Under the pieces are notes generated by a model. That model ran no database searches, was not told where the DNA came from, and saw only the letters and a list, made by a program, of their open reading frames with translations. Both the position numbers and the translations under genes were made by a program. A stretch of DNA of 64,000 nucleotides, from the NCBI GenBank assembly GCA_036015235.1, contig CP107926.1:6068501-6132500 (forward strand), written 5' to 3'. Every line of letters starts with the position of its first letter. Positions within the stretch are counted from its first letter, which is position 1. Below are positions 50,941 through 60,414 of the stretch, in pieces. The DNA comes from Streptomyces sp. NBC_00433 (GTDB taxonomy: Bacteria; Actinomycetota; Actinomycetes; Streptomycetales; Streptomycetaceae).

Positions 50941-53900
50941 ATGTCCGTGAACAGCACAGCACCGGCCGCTCACCCGGCCGGCATCCCTGAGTTCCCGCGC
51001 CATGTCGTGACCGCCGTGCTGGTAGCGCACGACGGCGCGCGCTGGCTGCCCAAGGCCCTCGCGGGCCTGCTCGCCCAGGACCGCCCGGTCCAGGACGTCA
51101 TCGCCGCCGACACCGGCAGCGCCGACGACTCCGCCCGGCTGCTCGCCGAGTCGCTCGGCGACCAGCGTGTACTGCACCTGGCCCGGCGCACGACCTTCGG
51201 CGCCGCGGTCGAGGAGGCCGCGCGCACCGCCGCGCCGCTCACCGCCGAGCAGCTGCCGTACCTGACCCGCCGCAGCGGCTGGGACCCCGTCAGCCGCAGC
51301 TGGAACGACGACGCCTACGACGAGCCCGACCAGCCGCACGGCGAGCCCGTCCAGTGGCTGTGGCTGCTGCACGACGACTGCGAGCCCGACCCCGGCGCCC
51401 TCGCCGGGCTGCTGCGGGTCGCCGACACCTCGCCGTCCGCCGCGGTCATCGGCCCCAAACTGCGCAGCTGGTACGACCGCAGGCAGCTGCTCGAAGTCGG
51501 CGTCAGCATCGCCCGCAGCGGCCGCCGCTGGACCGCGCTGGAACGCCGCGAGCAGGACCAGGGCCAGCACGACCAGGTGCGCCCGGTGCTTTCCGTGTCG
51601 TCCGCCGGCATGCTGATCCGCCGCGACGTGTGGGAGGAACTGGGCGGCTTCGACCGCCGGCTGCCCCTGATGCGCGACGACGTCGACTTCTGCTGGCGTG
51701 CCCAGGCCGCCGGCCACACCGTCCTCGTCGCCCCCGACGCCGTGCTCTGGCATGCCGAGGCCGCCTCCCGCGAGCGCCGCCCGGTGGACTGCGCCGGCCG
51801 CTCCGCCGTCAACCCGCACCGTGTCGACAAGGCCGGCGCCGTCTACACGCTGCTCGCCAACACCCGCGGCCCGCTGCTGCCGTATGTGGCGCTGCGCATA
51901 GTCCTCGGCACCTTGCTGCGCACCCTGGCCTACCTCGTCGGCAAGGTGCCAGGACAGGCCGTCGACGAGATCGTCGGCCTGCTCGGCGTCCTGCTGCGCC
52001 CGGGGCGCCTGCTCGGCGCCCGCCACCAGCGCGGCAGGGGCGTCGTCCCCCCCTCGGAACTGCGCCCGCTCTTCCCGCCGCCCGGCGCGACCGTACGCGC
52101 CACCGTCGACCAGGTCGTCAGCAATATCGCCGGCCGCGCCGACGCCTCCTCCGCCGCGGCGGGACGACACGGCGGCGCTGTCGAGTCCGGGCCCGGCGAC
52201 GACGACGGCGGCGAATTCCTGGAGATCGAGCAGTTCGCCCGCCTCAAGCGGATCGCCCGCAAACCGGGCCCCGTGCTCTTCGCGGTGCTGCTCGTCGTCT
52301 CGCTCGCCGCCTGCCGCTCGCTGCTCGGCGGCGGCTCGCTGGCCGGCGGCACCCTGCTGCCCGCCGACCCCGGAGCCTCCGACCTGTGGCACAGCTATGC
52401 CGGGTCCTGGCACGCACTCGGCACCGGCGGCACCCAGTCCGCGCCGCCCTACCTCGCGGTGCTCGGCCTGTTCTCGACCGTGCTGTTCGGCTCCACCGGC
52501 CTCACCCTGACGCTGCTGCTGGTCGCGTCGGTGCCGCTGGCCGGATTCACCGCCTACTTCGCGTCCCGGCCGCTGGTCGAGTCCCGGCTGCTGCGCGCCT
52601 GGGCCTCGGTCGCCTACGCCTTCCTGCCGGCCACGACCGGCGCCCTGGCGACCGGCAGGCTCGGCACCGCCGTGCTCGCCATCCTGCTGCCGCTGATGGC
52701 ACGCGCCGCGGTCGCCTCCGCCGGGCTCCAACTCGGCGGCGCCGCACTGGACCGCGGCGCGCGCCCCAGCTGGCGCGCGACCTGGGCGCTGGCCCTGATG
52801 CTCACCTTCACCACCGCCTTCACGCCGATCACCTGGCCCATCGCGATGGTGCTCGCCGCCGCGACCATCGCCTGGCGGCTGGCCACCGGCCGCGGCGCGC
52901 TGCTCGTACCGCACCTGCTGCGCTTCGCCGCGCTGATCGTCACCCCGATCGTCCTGCTCGCCCCCTGGTCGCTGACGCTGCTGTCGCACCCCGGGCGGCT
53001 GCTGCACGAGGTGGGCCTGCCCTACGGCACCAAGGGCGCGTCCGGCGTCGACCTGCTGCTGCTCAGCCCCGGCGGCCCCAAGGCCTCCGGCGGGCTGCTG
53101 CTGGTCGGCCTGGTGCTGGCCGCGCTCGCCGCGCTGCTGCGCGACACCCGCCGCACCGCGATCACCGCGGCCTGGGCCGTCGCCGCTACCGGCCTGCTCT
53201 TCGCCGGCATCGAGAACGGCAAGGCGTGGGCGGGACCGGCCACGCTCGTCTACGGCCTCGCGCTGCTCGCGGCCGCCGCGGTCGGCGCGGAAGGCGCCAA
53301 CGAGCGGATCGCCGCCAGCGGCTTCGGCTGGCGGCAGCCCGTCGCCGGCCTGATCGCGCTCGCCGCCGCCGCCGCGCCGCTGCTGGCCGCCTTCACCTGG
53401 GTCGCGCACGGCGCCGACGGCCCGCTCGACCGCCGCGATCCGCAGCAGGTGCCCGCCTTCGTCGCCGAGGAGAGCACCAGCGGCGACCAGGCCCGCACCC
53501 TGGTCCTCAGCGGTACGGAAGGCCATGTCGCCTACGCCCTGGTGCGGGGCGCGGGCGTCCGCATCGGCGACGCGGAGCTGGCCGCACAGGCCCCGCAGGA
53601 CGCCGCCCTCGACACCCTCGTCGCCAACCTGGTGGCCGGCTCGGGCGCGGACCAGGGCAGCCGGCTCGCCGGATACGCGGTGCGCTACGTCCTCGCGCAG
53701 AAGGGCGCCCCCCGGGCGCTCGGCCGCGTCATGGACAGCACCCCGGGCCTGTCCCGGGTCAGCCAGGCCGACGGCAGCGCATTGTGGCGGGTCGACACGA
53801 CCGTCTCCCGCATCACCATCACCGCCAAGGGCGCCAAGCCCGTCGCGGTCCCCTCGGGCCGCGTCGAGGCGCACAGCAAGCTGCCATCGGGCCCGCAGGG

Positions 53901-54741
53901 CCGCATCCTGCGGCTCGCCGACTCCGCGTCGGAGGACTGGCAGGCCACCCTCGACGGCGCCCCGCTGGCGCCCACCACCGTCGACGGCTGGGCGCAGGGC
54001 TTCCAGCTGCCCGCCTCCGGCGGACGGCTCGACGTCACCTTCAAGGAGCCGGTCACCCACATCGGCTGGCTGGGCGCGCAGGCCTTCCTGCTGCTCGTCA
54101 TGATCGTGCTCGCCCTGCCCGGCCGCCGCCGCGAGGTCGACGACGACCTCCCGGAGGCCGAGGGAGACGTGGTCGCCGACATCCCCGGCCAGTCCGGCGG
54201 CGAGGGCCGCAGGGCCCGCCGCCTGCAGGCCGCCGCGGAGGCCGAGGCCGTCGCGAACGGCACCCAGGACGACGGCGGGCAGGACGCCCCCGACGGCGAC
54301 CCGGGGCACCGGCAGCAGCCCGACCCGTACGAACCGGTGGGAGCGCTCTACGAGCAGGCCGAGGCCGGCTACGACCCCGCGGAGGCCGGCTACGACCCCT
54401 ACGCGGTCCAGGCCCCCGACGCCGCCCAGACCACGGACCCGTACTACGCGCCCTACCCCGACCAGCAGTGGGAGCAGCCGCCCTATCCGGCAGGACAGGG
54501 CGGCGGCTACGAGCAGCAGGGCGGCTACGGCGACCAGTACGGCTACGTCCCGCAGCAGCCCGGCTACGACCCCTACGCACAGCAGGGCCGTCAGCAGCCG
54601 CAGGACGGGACGGTGAGCGGCTACGGCGACCAGGCGCCCTACCCCGACCAGGGCGGCTACGCCGACCCCGCCGCATATGGCGACGCCGGGCCGTACTACG
54701 CAGAAGGCGACCAGCGCCGTGACGGGAGCGACCACCAGTGA
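50941..54741 (+). CDS. large membrane glycosyltransferase (GT2) with disordered Tyr/Gly/Gln tail
   Basis: The 1266-aa protein has a GT-A domain at about 20-290 (TAVLVAHDGARWLPKALAGLL, WLWLLHDDCEPDPGAL with the acidic motif, SAGMLIRRDVWEELGGFD, RDDVDFCWRAQAAGH). A large region (about 290-1060) follows with a dozen or so TM helices and an external domain (about 840-1040), and the C-terminal tail (about 1140-1266) is rich in Tyr, Gly, Gln, Pro and Asp. ATG 50941 is chosen because conserved sequence starts there, but no strong ribosome binding site precedes it. ATG 50875 is an alternative. Its last codons overlap DUF5719 by 4 nt. Role: envelope glycan assembly. Confidence 0.9.
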   Translation: MSVNSTAPAAHPAGIPEFPRHVVTAVLVAHDGARWLPKALAGLLAQDRPVQDVIAADTGSADDSARLLAESLGDQRVLHLARRTTFGAAVEEAARTAAPLTAEQLPYLTRRSGWDPVSRSWNDDAYDEPDQPHGEPVQWLWLLHDDCEPDPGALAGLLRVADTSPSAAVIGPKLRSWYDRRQLLEVGVSIARSGRRWTALERREQDQGQHDQVRPVLSVSSAGMLIRRDVWEELGGFDRRLPLMRDDVDFCWRAQAAGHTVLVAPDAVLWHAEAASRERRPVDCAGRSAVNPHRVDKAGAVYTLLANTRGPLLPYVALRIVLGTLLRTLAYLVGKVPGQAVDEIVGLLGVLLRPGRLLGARHQRGRGVVPPSELRPLFPPPGATVRATVDQVVSNIAGRADASSAAAGRHGGAVESGPGDDDGGEFLEIEQFARLKRIARKPGPVLFAVLLVVSLAACRSLLGGGSLAGGTLLPADPGASDLWHSYAGSWHALGTGGTQSAPPYLAVLGLFSTVLFGSTGLTLTLLLVASVPLAGFTAYFASRPLVESRLLRAWASVAYAFLPATTGALATGRLGTAVLAILLPLMARAAVASAGLQLGGAALDRGARPSWRATWALALMLTFTTAFTPITWPIAMVLAAATIAWRLATGRGALLVPHLLRFAALIVTPIVLLAPWSLTLLSHPGRLLHEVGLPYGTKGASGVDLLLLSPGGPKASGGLLLVGLVLAALAALLRDTRRTAITAAWAVAATGLLFAGIENGKAWAGPATLVYGLALLAAAAVGAEGANERIAASGFGWRQPVAGLIALAAAAAPLLAAFTWVAHGADGPLDRRDPQQVPAFVAEESTSGDQARTLVLSGTEGHVAYALVRGAGVRIGDAELAAQAPQDAALDTLVANLVAGSGADQGSRLAGYAVRYVLAQKGAPRALGRVMDSTPGLSRVSQADGSALWRVDTTVSRITITAKGAKPVAVPSGRVEAHSKLPSGPQGRILRLADSASEDWQATLDGAPLAPTTVDGWAQGFQLPASGGRLDVTFKEPVTHIGWLGAQAFLLLVMIVLALPGRRREVDDDLPEAEGDVVADIPGQSGGEGRRARRLQAAAEAEAVANGTQDDGGQDAPDGDPGHRQQPDPYEPVGALYEQAEAGYDPAEAGYDPYAVQAPDAAQTTDPYYAPYPDQQWEQPPYPAGQGGGYEQQGGYGDQYGYVPQQPGYDPYAQQGRQQPQDGTVSGYGDQAPYPDQGGYADPAAYGDAGPYYAEGDQRRDGSDHQ

Positions 54742-56204
54742 ACCGCAGCACCCTCTCCCTGGGCGGCGCCGTCGTCGTGCTCGCCGTCCTGACCGGCGCC
54801 GCGTCCCTGAGCGGCGGCAGCGACTCGGCCGCCGCCCCCAAGGGCGCGGTGGCCACGCTGCCCGTGCAGCGCAGCACCGTGGTGTGCCCGGCGCCTTCCC
54901 CGTCGGAATTCGCCGACACCGTCTACACGTCGTTCACCCCTTCGACGACGGCCACCGGCACCGGCGGCACCGGCAGCGCCCAACTGGTTCCCGCCCTCGA
55001 CAAGGCCAAGCCGCTCGCGCCGCTCAAGCAGACCGGCAAGGCGGTCACCGCCACCACGGACAAGCCCGAGGCACCCGCCCTGATCGGCACCGCCGACGGG
55101 CCGCTGGCGCCCGGCTGGTCGGTCCAGCAGACCACCGTGGTGGACGCGGGACCCGGCCGCGGGCTGCTCGGCACCTCCTGCATCACCCCGGACAGCGAGT
55201 TCTGGTTCCCCGGCGCCAGCACCGCGACCAACCGCAAGGACTACCTGCACCTGGTGGACCCCGACGAGGCCCCCGCCGTCGTCGATGTCGAGCTGTACGG
55301 CAAGGACGGCCTGCTCAAGGCGTCGACCGGCGACGGCATCACCGTCCCCGGCAAGAGCGCCAAGCCGGTGCTGCTGTCCACCCTGGTCGCCGACAAGGTC
55401 GCCGACCTGACCGTGCACGTCGTCGTACGCAGCGGCCGGGTCGGCGCTGCCGTCCAGGCCACCGACAGCAAGGCGGGCACGGACTGGCTGGCGCCCGCAG
55501 CGGATCCGGCGACCTCGCTCGTCATGCCGGGCATCCCGGCCGACGCCACCTCGGTGCACCTGGTGGCCTACGCGACCGGCACCGACGACGCCGACCTGAC
55601 GCTCAAGCTCGCCACCTCCACCGGCCTGATCTCCCCGGCCGGCCATGAGACGCTGCACGTCAAGGCCGGGATGACCGCCACAGCCGACCTGGGGAACATC
55701 ACCAGGGGCGACCCGGGCTCGCTGGTCATCGGATCGAGCACGGTGCACACCCCCGTGCCGGTCGTGGCGGGGCTGCGCATCACCCGCGGCAAGGGCGCCA
55801 AGCAGGAGCTGGCCTTCCTGCCCGCGACCCCGGCGATCAGCACCAGGGCCACCGTCGCGGACAACCGCGCCAAGGGCTCCACGCTGGGCCTGATCGCCAT
55901 CGGCAAGGACGCCGACGTGAAGATCACCTCGTCGCCCGGCCCGTCCGGCGGCACGACGGTGACCAAGACCGTCATCCTCAAGGCCGGCACCACGATGTCC
56001 CTGCAACCGCAGCCGCCGTCCCAGAGCAAGGGCGGCTACGCCGTGACCGTCGAGCGGCTCTCCGGCGGCACCGTCTACGCCTCACGGATGCTGGCGCTGC
56101 CGCTGGGCGGGGTGCCGATGTTCACGATCCAGCCGCTGCCCGACGACCGGGGCATGGTCCAGGTGCCGCAGGCCGGTTCCGACCTGGCCATCCTCGACAA
56201 ATAG
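54738..56204 (+). CDS. DUF5719 family exported protein
   Basis: The 488-aa protein has one N-terminal hydrophobic helix (STLSLGGAVVVLAVLTGAASL) acting as signal or anchor, then Ala/Thr/Gly-rich beta-structure with no recognised catalytic site, and one C-terminal domain ending VPQAGSDLAILDK. It matches DUF5719, always found after the large GT2 gene in actinomycetes. The GTG overlaps the GT2 stop (GTGA), so the two are translationally coupled and likely work together, perhaps as an external partner of the transferase. The function is not established. Confidence 0.88.
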   Translation: MNRSTLSLGGAVVVLAVLTGAASLSGGSDSAAAPKGAVATLPVQRSTVVCPAPSPSEFADTVYTSFTPSTTATGTGGTGSAQLVPALDKAKPLAPLKQTGKAVTATTDKPEAPALIGTADGPLAPGWSVQQTTVVDAGPGRGLLGTSCITPDSEFWFPGASTATNRKDYLHLVDPDEAPAVVDVELYGKDGLLKASTGDGITVPGKSAKPVLLSTLVADKVADLTVHVVVRSGRVGAAVQATDSKAGTDWLAPAADPATSLVMPGIPADATSVHLVAYATGTDDADLTLKLATSTGLISPAGHETLHVKAGMTATADLGNITRGDPGSLVIGSSTVHTPVPVVAGLRITRGKGAKQELAFLPATPAISTRATVADNRAKGSTLGLIAIGKDADVKITSSPGPSGGTTVTKTVILKAGTTMSLQPQPPSQSKGGYAVTVERLSGGTVYASRMLALPLGGVPMFTIQPLPDDRGMVQVPQAGSDLAILDK

Positions 56205-56261
56205 CGGGCGGCGAACAGCCGTGCGGACAGCGAAGGGGGCGGGGACGGGCGCCGGGAGGTG

Positions 56262-56702
56262 TCAGTCCTCGCCGTACTTCGGATCGACATTCTCCGGCGA
56301 CAGGCCGAGCAGCTCGGCGACCTGCTCCACCACCACCTCGTGGACCAGCAGCGCCCGCTCGTCGCGGCTCTTGGCCCGGATCTCGACGGGCCGCCGGTAG
56401 ACCACGATCCGGCTCGGCCGCCCCTTGGCCGCCCCGACCAGCCGCCCCAGCGGCACGGCGTCGCCGTCGGCCGTACCGTCCTGCGGCCAGGGCACCTCCT
56501 GCACCGCGAATTCCACGTCGGCCAGCTGCGGCCAGCGCCTTTCGAGGCGGTCGGCGGCATCCCTGACCAGGTCGTCGAAGGCGTCGGCGCGGCTGAGCGC
56601 GAGCGGCACCTGCGGCGGCGCGATGGGGCCGCGCATGCCGCGACCGTGCCGGTCGCGGTGCCGCGGACGCGGGTCGGAGGGAGGTGGCGCCGAACTGTCC
56701 AT
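56262..56702 (-). CDS. metallopeptidase-family protein (Zincin_1/DUF1025-like), HExxH degenerate
   Basis: The 146-aa protein has a variable basic N-terminus (about 1-30), then DAFDDLVRDAADRLERRWPQL, the strand DVEFAVQEVP, PSRIVVYRRPVEIRA and the C-terminal LLVHEVVVEQVAELLGLSPE. In working members the motif is HExxH. Here it reads HEVVVEQ, so the second His is absent. The protein may therefore be non-catalytic, or use another metal ligand. It is divergent from the DUF3499 gene and convergent with DUF5719. Position in the conserved block is as in mycobacteria. Confidence 0.82.
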   Translation of the reverse strand: MDSSAPPPSDPRPRHRDRHGRGMRGPIAPPQVPLALSRADAFDDLVRDAADRLERRWPQLADVEFAVQEVPWPQDGTADGDAVPLGRLVGAAKGRPSRIVVYRRPVEIRAKSRDERALLVHEVVVEQVAELLGLSPENVDPKYGED

Positions 56703-57022
56703 CAGCGTGAGCCTAGCTCCCGCCCCGCGCCGTGTCGCGACCCGAGTGGACGCGGCCCCTTTATCGTCATCCCGCGCCGAGTTTCAGACCGCATCAGGCC
56801 ACAGAAGTGGTGGAAACGCGCCACCTGGCGATCGAACCCGTCACGTGCCGCCGTCATGACCGCTCACCCGCATTGGTACGTACCTCCGACGGCCCCGGCA
56901 TCACCGCAGGTCGACGCCGCGACGGCGGCCAACTCCCGGAAAGCCGCGCCGCGGCGACACGACCGGGTGAGCCTGCGGAGAGTCGTCGCGGCCCGCTCAA
57001 GAGTGCGGTACCGTCCAACCTC
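56703..57022. other. 320-bp intergenic region upstream of DUF3499
   Basis: The region is divergent between the metallopeptidase-like and DUF3499 genes. It contains the perfect palindrome GGTACGTACC (56875-56884) and, at its end, TACCGT (57009-57014) eight bases before the GTG start of DUF3499. Upstream reading frames here have poor codon use, so I did not call them. Confidence 0.5.
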
Positions 57023-57385
57023 GTGAGCCCTGTACGTCGCTGTTCGCGCACCGCTTGCGGCCGCCCCGCCGTCGCGACGCTGACGTACGTCTACGCGGAC
57101 TCCACGGCCGTCCTCGGCCCCCTCGCGACCTATGCCGAGCCGCACTGCTACGACCTGTGCTCCGAGCACTCGGAGCGGCTGACCGCGCCCCGCGGCTGGG
57201 AAGTCGTCAGGCTCGCCGTCGACACCGGCCCCGTGCGGCCCAGCGGCGACGACCTGGAAGCACTGGCCAACGCGGTACGCGAAGCCGCCCGCCCCCAGGA
57301 CCGCACCCGGCCCGGCACCCGCGACATCGACCCGCTGGAAGTCGCCCGACGCGGCCATCTGCGGGTCCTGCGCTCACCCGAGTAG
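57023..57385 (+). CDS. DUF3499 family protein
   Basis: The 120-aa protein has an N-terminal zinc-binding-like pattern RRCSRTACGRPAVATLTYVYADSTAVL (cited in part), then the pair AEPHCYDLCSEHSERL, so four Cys and two His could bind metal. The mid part is VVRLAVDTGPVRPSGDDL, and the end is basic. The family has unknown function but is invariably next to manB in actinomycetes. GTG 57023 is eight bases after TACCGT (leaderless). The long upstream in-frame extension is not supported. Confidence 0.88.
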   Translation: MSPVRRCSRTACGRPAVATLTYVYADSTAVLGPLATYAEPHCYDLCSEHSERLTAPRGWEVVRLAVDTGPVRPSGDDLEALANAVREAARPQDRTRPGTRDIDPLEVARRGHLRVLRSPE

Positions 57386-57516
57386 GACCCGCCCCCGCCG
57401 CCCCTGCTCCGCGCGGAACGCGCCTCTTCCCGTCCGGGGTAGGTTGTGGCCGGAACCGCGGCATATTGCCGCGCCGCAACGTCCGATCCCGCGACCCCGT
57501 ACAGCAGAGGTGTGCA

Positions 57517-58875
57517 GTGGCCGATTTGTCACAGCTGGTCAAGGCCTACGACGTACGCGGAGTCGTACCCGATCAGTGGGACATCCCGCTCGCCGAGATC
57601 TTCGGCGCGGCCTTCGCCACGGTCACCGGCGCCGACGCCATCGTCATCGGGCACGACATGCGGCCCTCGTCCCCCGGCCTGTCCGACGCCTTCGCCCGCG
57701 GCGCCGCCTCCCGGGGAGCCGACGTCACCCGCATCGGGCTGTGCTCCACCGACGAGCTGTACTTCGCCAGCGGGCGGCTCGGCCTTCCCGGCGCGATGTT
57801 CACCGCGAGCCACAACCCTGCGCAATACAACGGCATCAAGCTGTGCCGGGCAGGCGCCGCACCCGTCGGCCAGGACACCGGCCTCGCCGACATCCGCGCG
57901 CTCGCCGAGAAATGGCTGGAGACCGGCATCCCGGCCGGCGCGGCAGTCACCGGCACCATCGGCGACCGCGACGTACTCGGCGACTACGCCGCCTGCCTGC
58001 GCTCGCTGGTCGACCTGTCCGGGATGCGGCCGCTGAAGGTCGTCGTCGACGCGGGCAACGGCATGGGCGGCCACACCGTCCCGACCGTGCTGGCCGGCCT
58101 GCCGGTCGACCTGGTGCCGATGTACTTCGACCTCGACGGCACCTTCCCCAACCACGAGGCCAACCCGCTCGACCCGAAGAACCTGGTCGACCTCCAGGCC
58201 CGGGTCCGCGAGACCGGCGCCGACCTCGGCCTGGCCTTCGACGGCGACGCCGACCGCTGCTTCGCCGTCGACGAACGCGGCGAAGGCGTACCGCCGTCCG
58301 CCGTCACCGCCCTGGTCGCCGCCCGCGAACTGGCCGCCAATCCCGGCGCCACGATCATCCACAACCTCATCACCTCCCGCTCCGTGCCCGAAGTCGTCAG
58401 GGAGCACGGCGGCAACCCGGTACGCACCCGGGTCGGCCACTCCTTCATCAAGCAGGAGATGGCCGCCACCGGCGCGGTCTTCGGCGGCGAGCACTCCGCG
58501 CACTACTACTTCCGCGACTTCTGGAACGCCGACACGGGCATGCTCGCCGCCCTGCACCTGCTGGCCGCCCTCGGCGGCCAGGAAGGGCCGCTGTCCGCAC
58601 TCGTCGCCGGCTACGACCGCTACGCCTCCTCCGGCGAGATCAACAGCACCGTCGCCGACCAGGCCGGGCGCACCGCGGCGGTGCGCGCCGCCTTCACCGG
58701 CCAGGACGGCGTGGACTTCGACGAACTCGACGGACTCACCGTCAGCGCCGCCGGCTGGTGGTTCAACCTGCGGGCCTCCAACACCGAACCGCTGCTGCGG
58801 CTCAACGTCGAGGCCGCGGACGACGCCGCCGTCGCCCGCATCCGCGACCAGGTGCTCGCCATCGTCCGCGGCTGA
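57517..58875 (+). CDS. manB: phosphomannomutase/phosphoglucomutase
   Basis: The 452-aa alpha-D-phosphohexomutase has the phosphoserine loop MFTASHNPAQYNGIKL (active Ser, about 100), metal-binding LAFDGDADRCFAVD (about 240), the sugar-binding loop GGEHSAHYYFRDFW (about 325) and the phosphate-binding RASNTEPLLRLNVEA near the C-terminus. It interconverts mannose-6-P and mannose-1-P for GDP-mannose and cell-wall glycan supply. GTG start after AGAGGTGTGCA. It heads the run manB, Trm112-like, SIS protein and manA. Confidence 0.95.
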   Translation: MADLSQLVKAYDVRGVVPDQWDIPLAEIFGAAFATVTGADAIVIGHDMRPSSPGLSDAFARGAASRGADVTRIGLCSTDELYFASGRLGLPGAMFTASHNPAQYNGIKLCRAGAAPVGQDTGLADIRALAEKWLETGIPAGAAVTGTIGDRDVLGDYAACLRSLVDLSGMRPLKVVVDAGNGMGGHTVPTVLAGLPVDLVPMYFDLDGTFPNHEANPLDPKNLVDLQARVRETGADLGLAFDGDADRCFAVDERGEGVPPSAVTALVAARELAANPGATIIHNLITSRSVPEVVREHGGNPVRTRVGHSFIKQEMAATGAVFGGEHSAHYYFRDFWNADTGMLAALHLLAALGGQEGPLSALVAGYDRYASSGEINSTVADQAGRTAAVRAAFTGQDGVDFDELDGLTVSAAGWWFNLRASNTEPLLRLNVEAADDAAVARIRDQVLAIVRG

Positions 58876-59031
58876 GCCCCGCCACCGCCGGACGGACCAC
58901 CGGATCCAAGGCACCTGACCAGCACCGCTGGACCACCGCCCGGGGCCGGCACTGCCACGAAGCGTGCGGCGATAGGCTGGTCGGCACAGGCCGGGGCCGC
59001 CGGCCCGCACAATGCCAGGAGGACACCCCGC

Positions 59032-59211
59032 ATGCCGCTCGTCGAAGACAGCCTTCTGGACATCCTCGCCTGCCCGGCCTGCCACGCCGCACTCCGCGCG
59101 GACGAGGACGCCGCGGAGCTGGTCTGCACCTCGGACAGCTGCGGCCTGGCCTACCCCGTCAGGGACGACATCCCGGTCCTGCTGGTGGACGAGGCCCGCC
59201 GCCCCGGCTGA
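59032..59211 (+). CDS. Trm112-family small protein
   Basis: The 59-aa protein reads MPLVEDSLLDILACPACHAAL, contains a second pair of Cys (LVCTSDSCGLAYPVRDDIPVLL), and so has the zinc-ribbon-like Trm112 fold. In eukaryotes the family activates methyltransferases. In actinobacteria its partner is unknown. AGGAGGACACCCCGC directly before the ATG gives strong translation. It lies between manB and the SIS gene, conserved in this order. Confidence 0.9.
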   Translation: MPLVEDSLLDILACPACHAALRADEDAAELVCTSDSCGLAYPVRDDIPVLLVDEARRPG

Positions 59212-59280
59212 CCCGACGCCCACACCACCGCGCTCGGACTCCGTCCGACCGCGTCACGACACCACGCCCCGGAGGTCGCA

Positions 59281-60414
59281 TTGCTCGACGAGTCGCTGCT
59301 GGAGGACCCCGAAGGCCTCGCCCGCGCCGACACCCGCGGACTGCTCCGCGGAGTCGCCGCCTCCGGCGCCCGGGTCCGCACCGCACTGCGGCTCGCCGAA
59401 GAAGCGGGCGTGACCGCGCTGCAGCCCGACGGCCGGCCCCGTACGGTCCTGGTGGCAGGCAGCGGGCCCGACGCCGCCGCGGTCGCCGACCTGCTGACCG
59501 CCCTCGGCTCCGGCAGCTGCCCCGTCGAGGCGCTCACCCCGACCGGCCCCACCCCCCAGCAGGCCCGCTGGACCCTGCCCGGCTGGGCCGGATCCCTCGA
59601 CCTGCTGCTGCTGATCTCCCCGCAGGGCACCGAGCAGGGCCTCACCGACCTGGTCGAGCAGGCCTACCGCCGCGGCTGCACCGCCGCGGCCGTCACCCCC
59701 GCCAAGGCGCCGCTGGCCGAAGCCGTCGCGCAGGTACACGGCCTCGCCCTGCCCTTCGCCGCCCCCGAAGACAACGGCCGGACCGACACCCCGGCCGACG
59801 CCGCCGACACCGGCGCCTTCTGGGCACTGCTCACCCCGCTGCTCGCCCTGGCCGACCGGCTCGGCCTGATCACCGCGCCGACCCGCGAACTCCAGGCACT
59901 CGCCGACACCCTGGACGAAGTGGCCGCCCGCTGCGGCCCCGCCGTCGCCACCTACACCAACCCCGCCAAGACCCTCGCCGCCGAACTCGACGACGCCCTC
60001 CCGCTGCTGTGGAGCCAGGGCCCGATCGCCGGCGCCGGCGCCCGCCGCTTCGCCACCGCCCTAGCCGCCCGGGCCGGCCGGCCCGCGCTGAGCGCGGAAC
60101 TGCCCGCCGCCCTCACCGCCCACGGCCCGCTCCAGGCCGGCGTGCACGCGCTCTCCGCCGACCCCGACGACTTCTTCCGCGACCGCGTCGAGGAATCCGA
60201 CGGACTGCGGATGCGCGTCGTGCTGCTCCAGGAAGCCCCCGACCAGCCCGGCTCCGCGGCGCCCGCCGCCCGCGAACAGGCCTACGCGCACGACACCCCG
60301 CTCAGCGAGATCGCCGCCTCCGGCGGCAGCGATCTGCACATCGCGGCGGAAGTCTTCGCCCTGACCGATTTCGCCGCCGTATACCTGGCCGTCGCCTCGA
60401 CCGAGAGACCATGA
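59281..60414 (+). CDS. SIS-domain protein (phosphosugar isomerase-like) of the man cluster
   Basis: The 377-aa protein has two SIS-like halves: TVLVAGSGPDAAAVADLLTALG and SLDLLLLISPQGTEQGLTDL (about 50-150), and PLLWSQGPIAGAGARRFATAL (about 235-260), with a C-terminus as in bifunctional phosphoglucose/phosphomannose isomerases. It could bind or isomerise hexose phosphates. The start is TTG, supported by GGAGG a few bases upstream and by the loss of similarity before it. It overlaps manA by ATGA, so the two are co-translated. It corresponds to mycobacterial Rv3256c. Confidence 0.86.
   Translation: MLDESLLEDPEGLARADTRGLLRGVAASGARVRTALRLAEEAGVTALQPDGRPRTVLVAGSGPDAAAVADLLTALGSGSCPVEALTPTGPTPQQARWTLPGWAGSLDLLLLISPQGTEQGLTDLVEQAYRRGCTAAAVTPAKAPLAEAVAQVHGLALPFAAPEDNGRTDTPADAADTGAFWALLTPLLALADRLGLITAPTRELQALADTLDEVAARCGPAVATYTNPAKTLAAELDDALPLLWSQGPIAGAGARRFATALAARAGRPALSAELPAALTAHGPLQAGVHALSADPDDFFRDRVEESDGLRMRVVLLQEAPDQPGSAAPAAREQAYAHDTPLSEIAASGGSDLHIAAEVFALTDFAAVYLAVASTERP

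Noticed and set aside
50821..54735. Very long minus-strand open frame (about 1300 codons) opposite the large glycosyltransferase
   Set aside because: Antisense frame made of Gly/Ala/Val/Gln/Arg-rich nonsense; the plus strand encodes GT2 motifs and TM helices.
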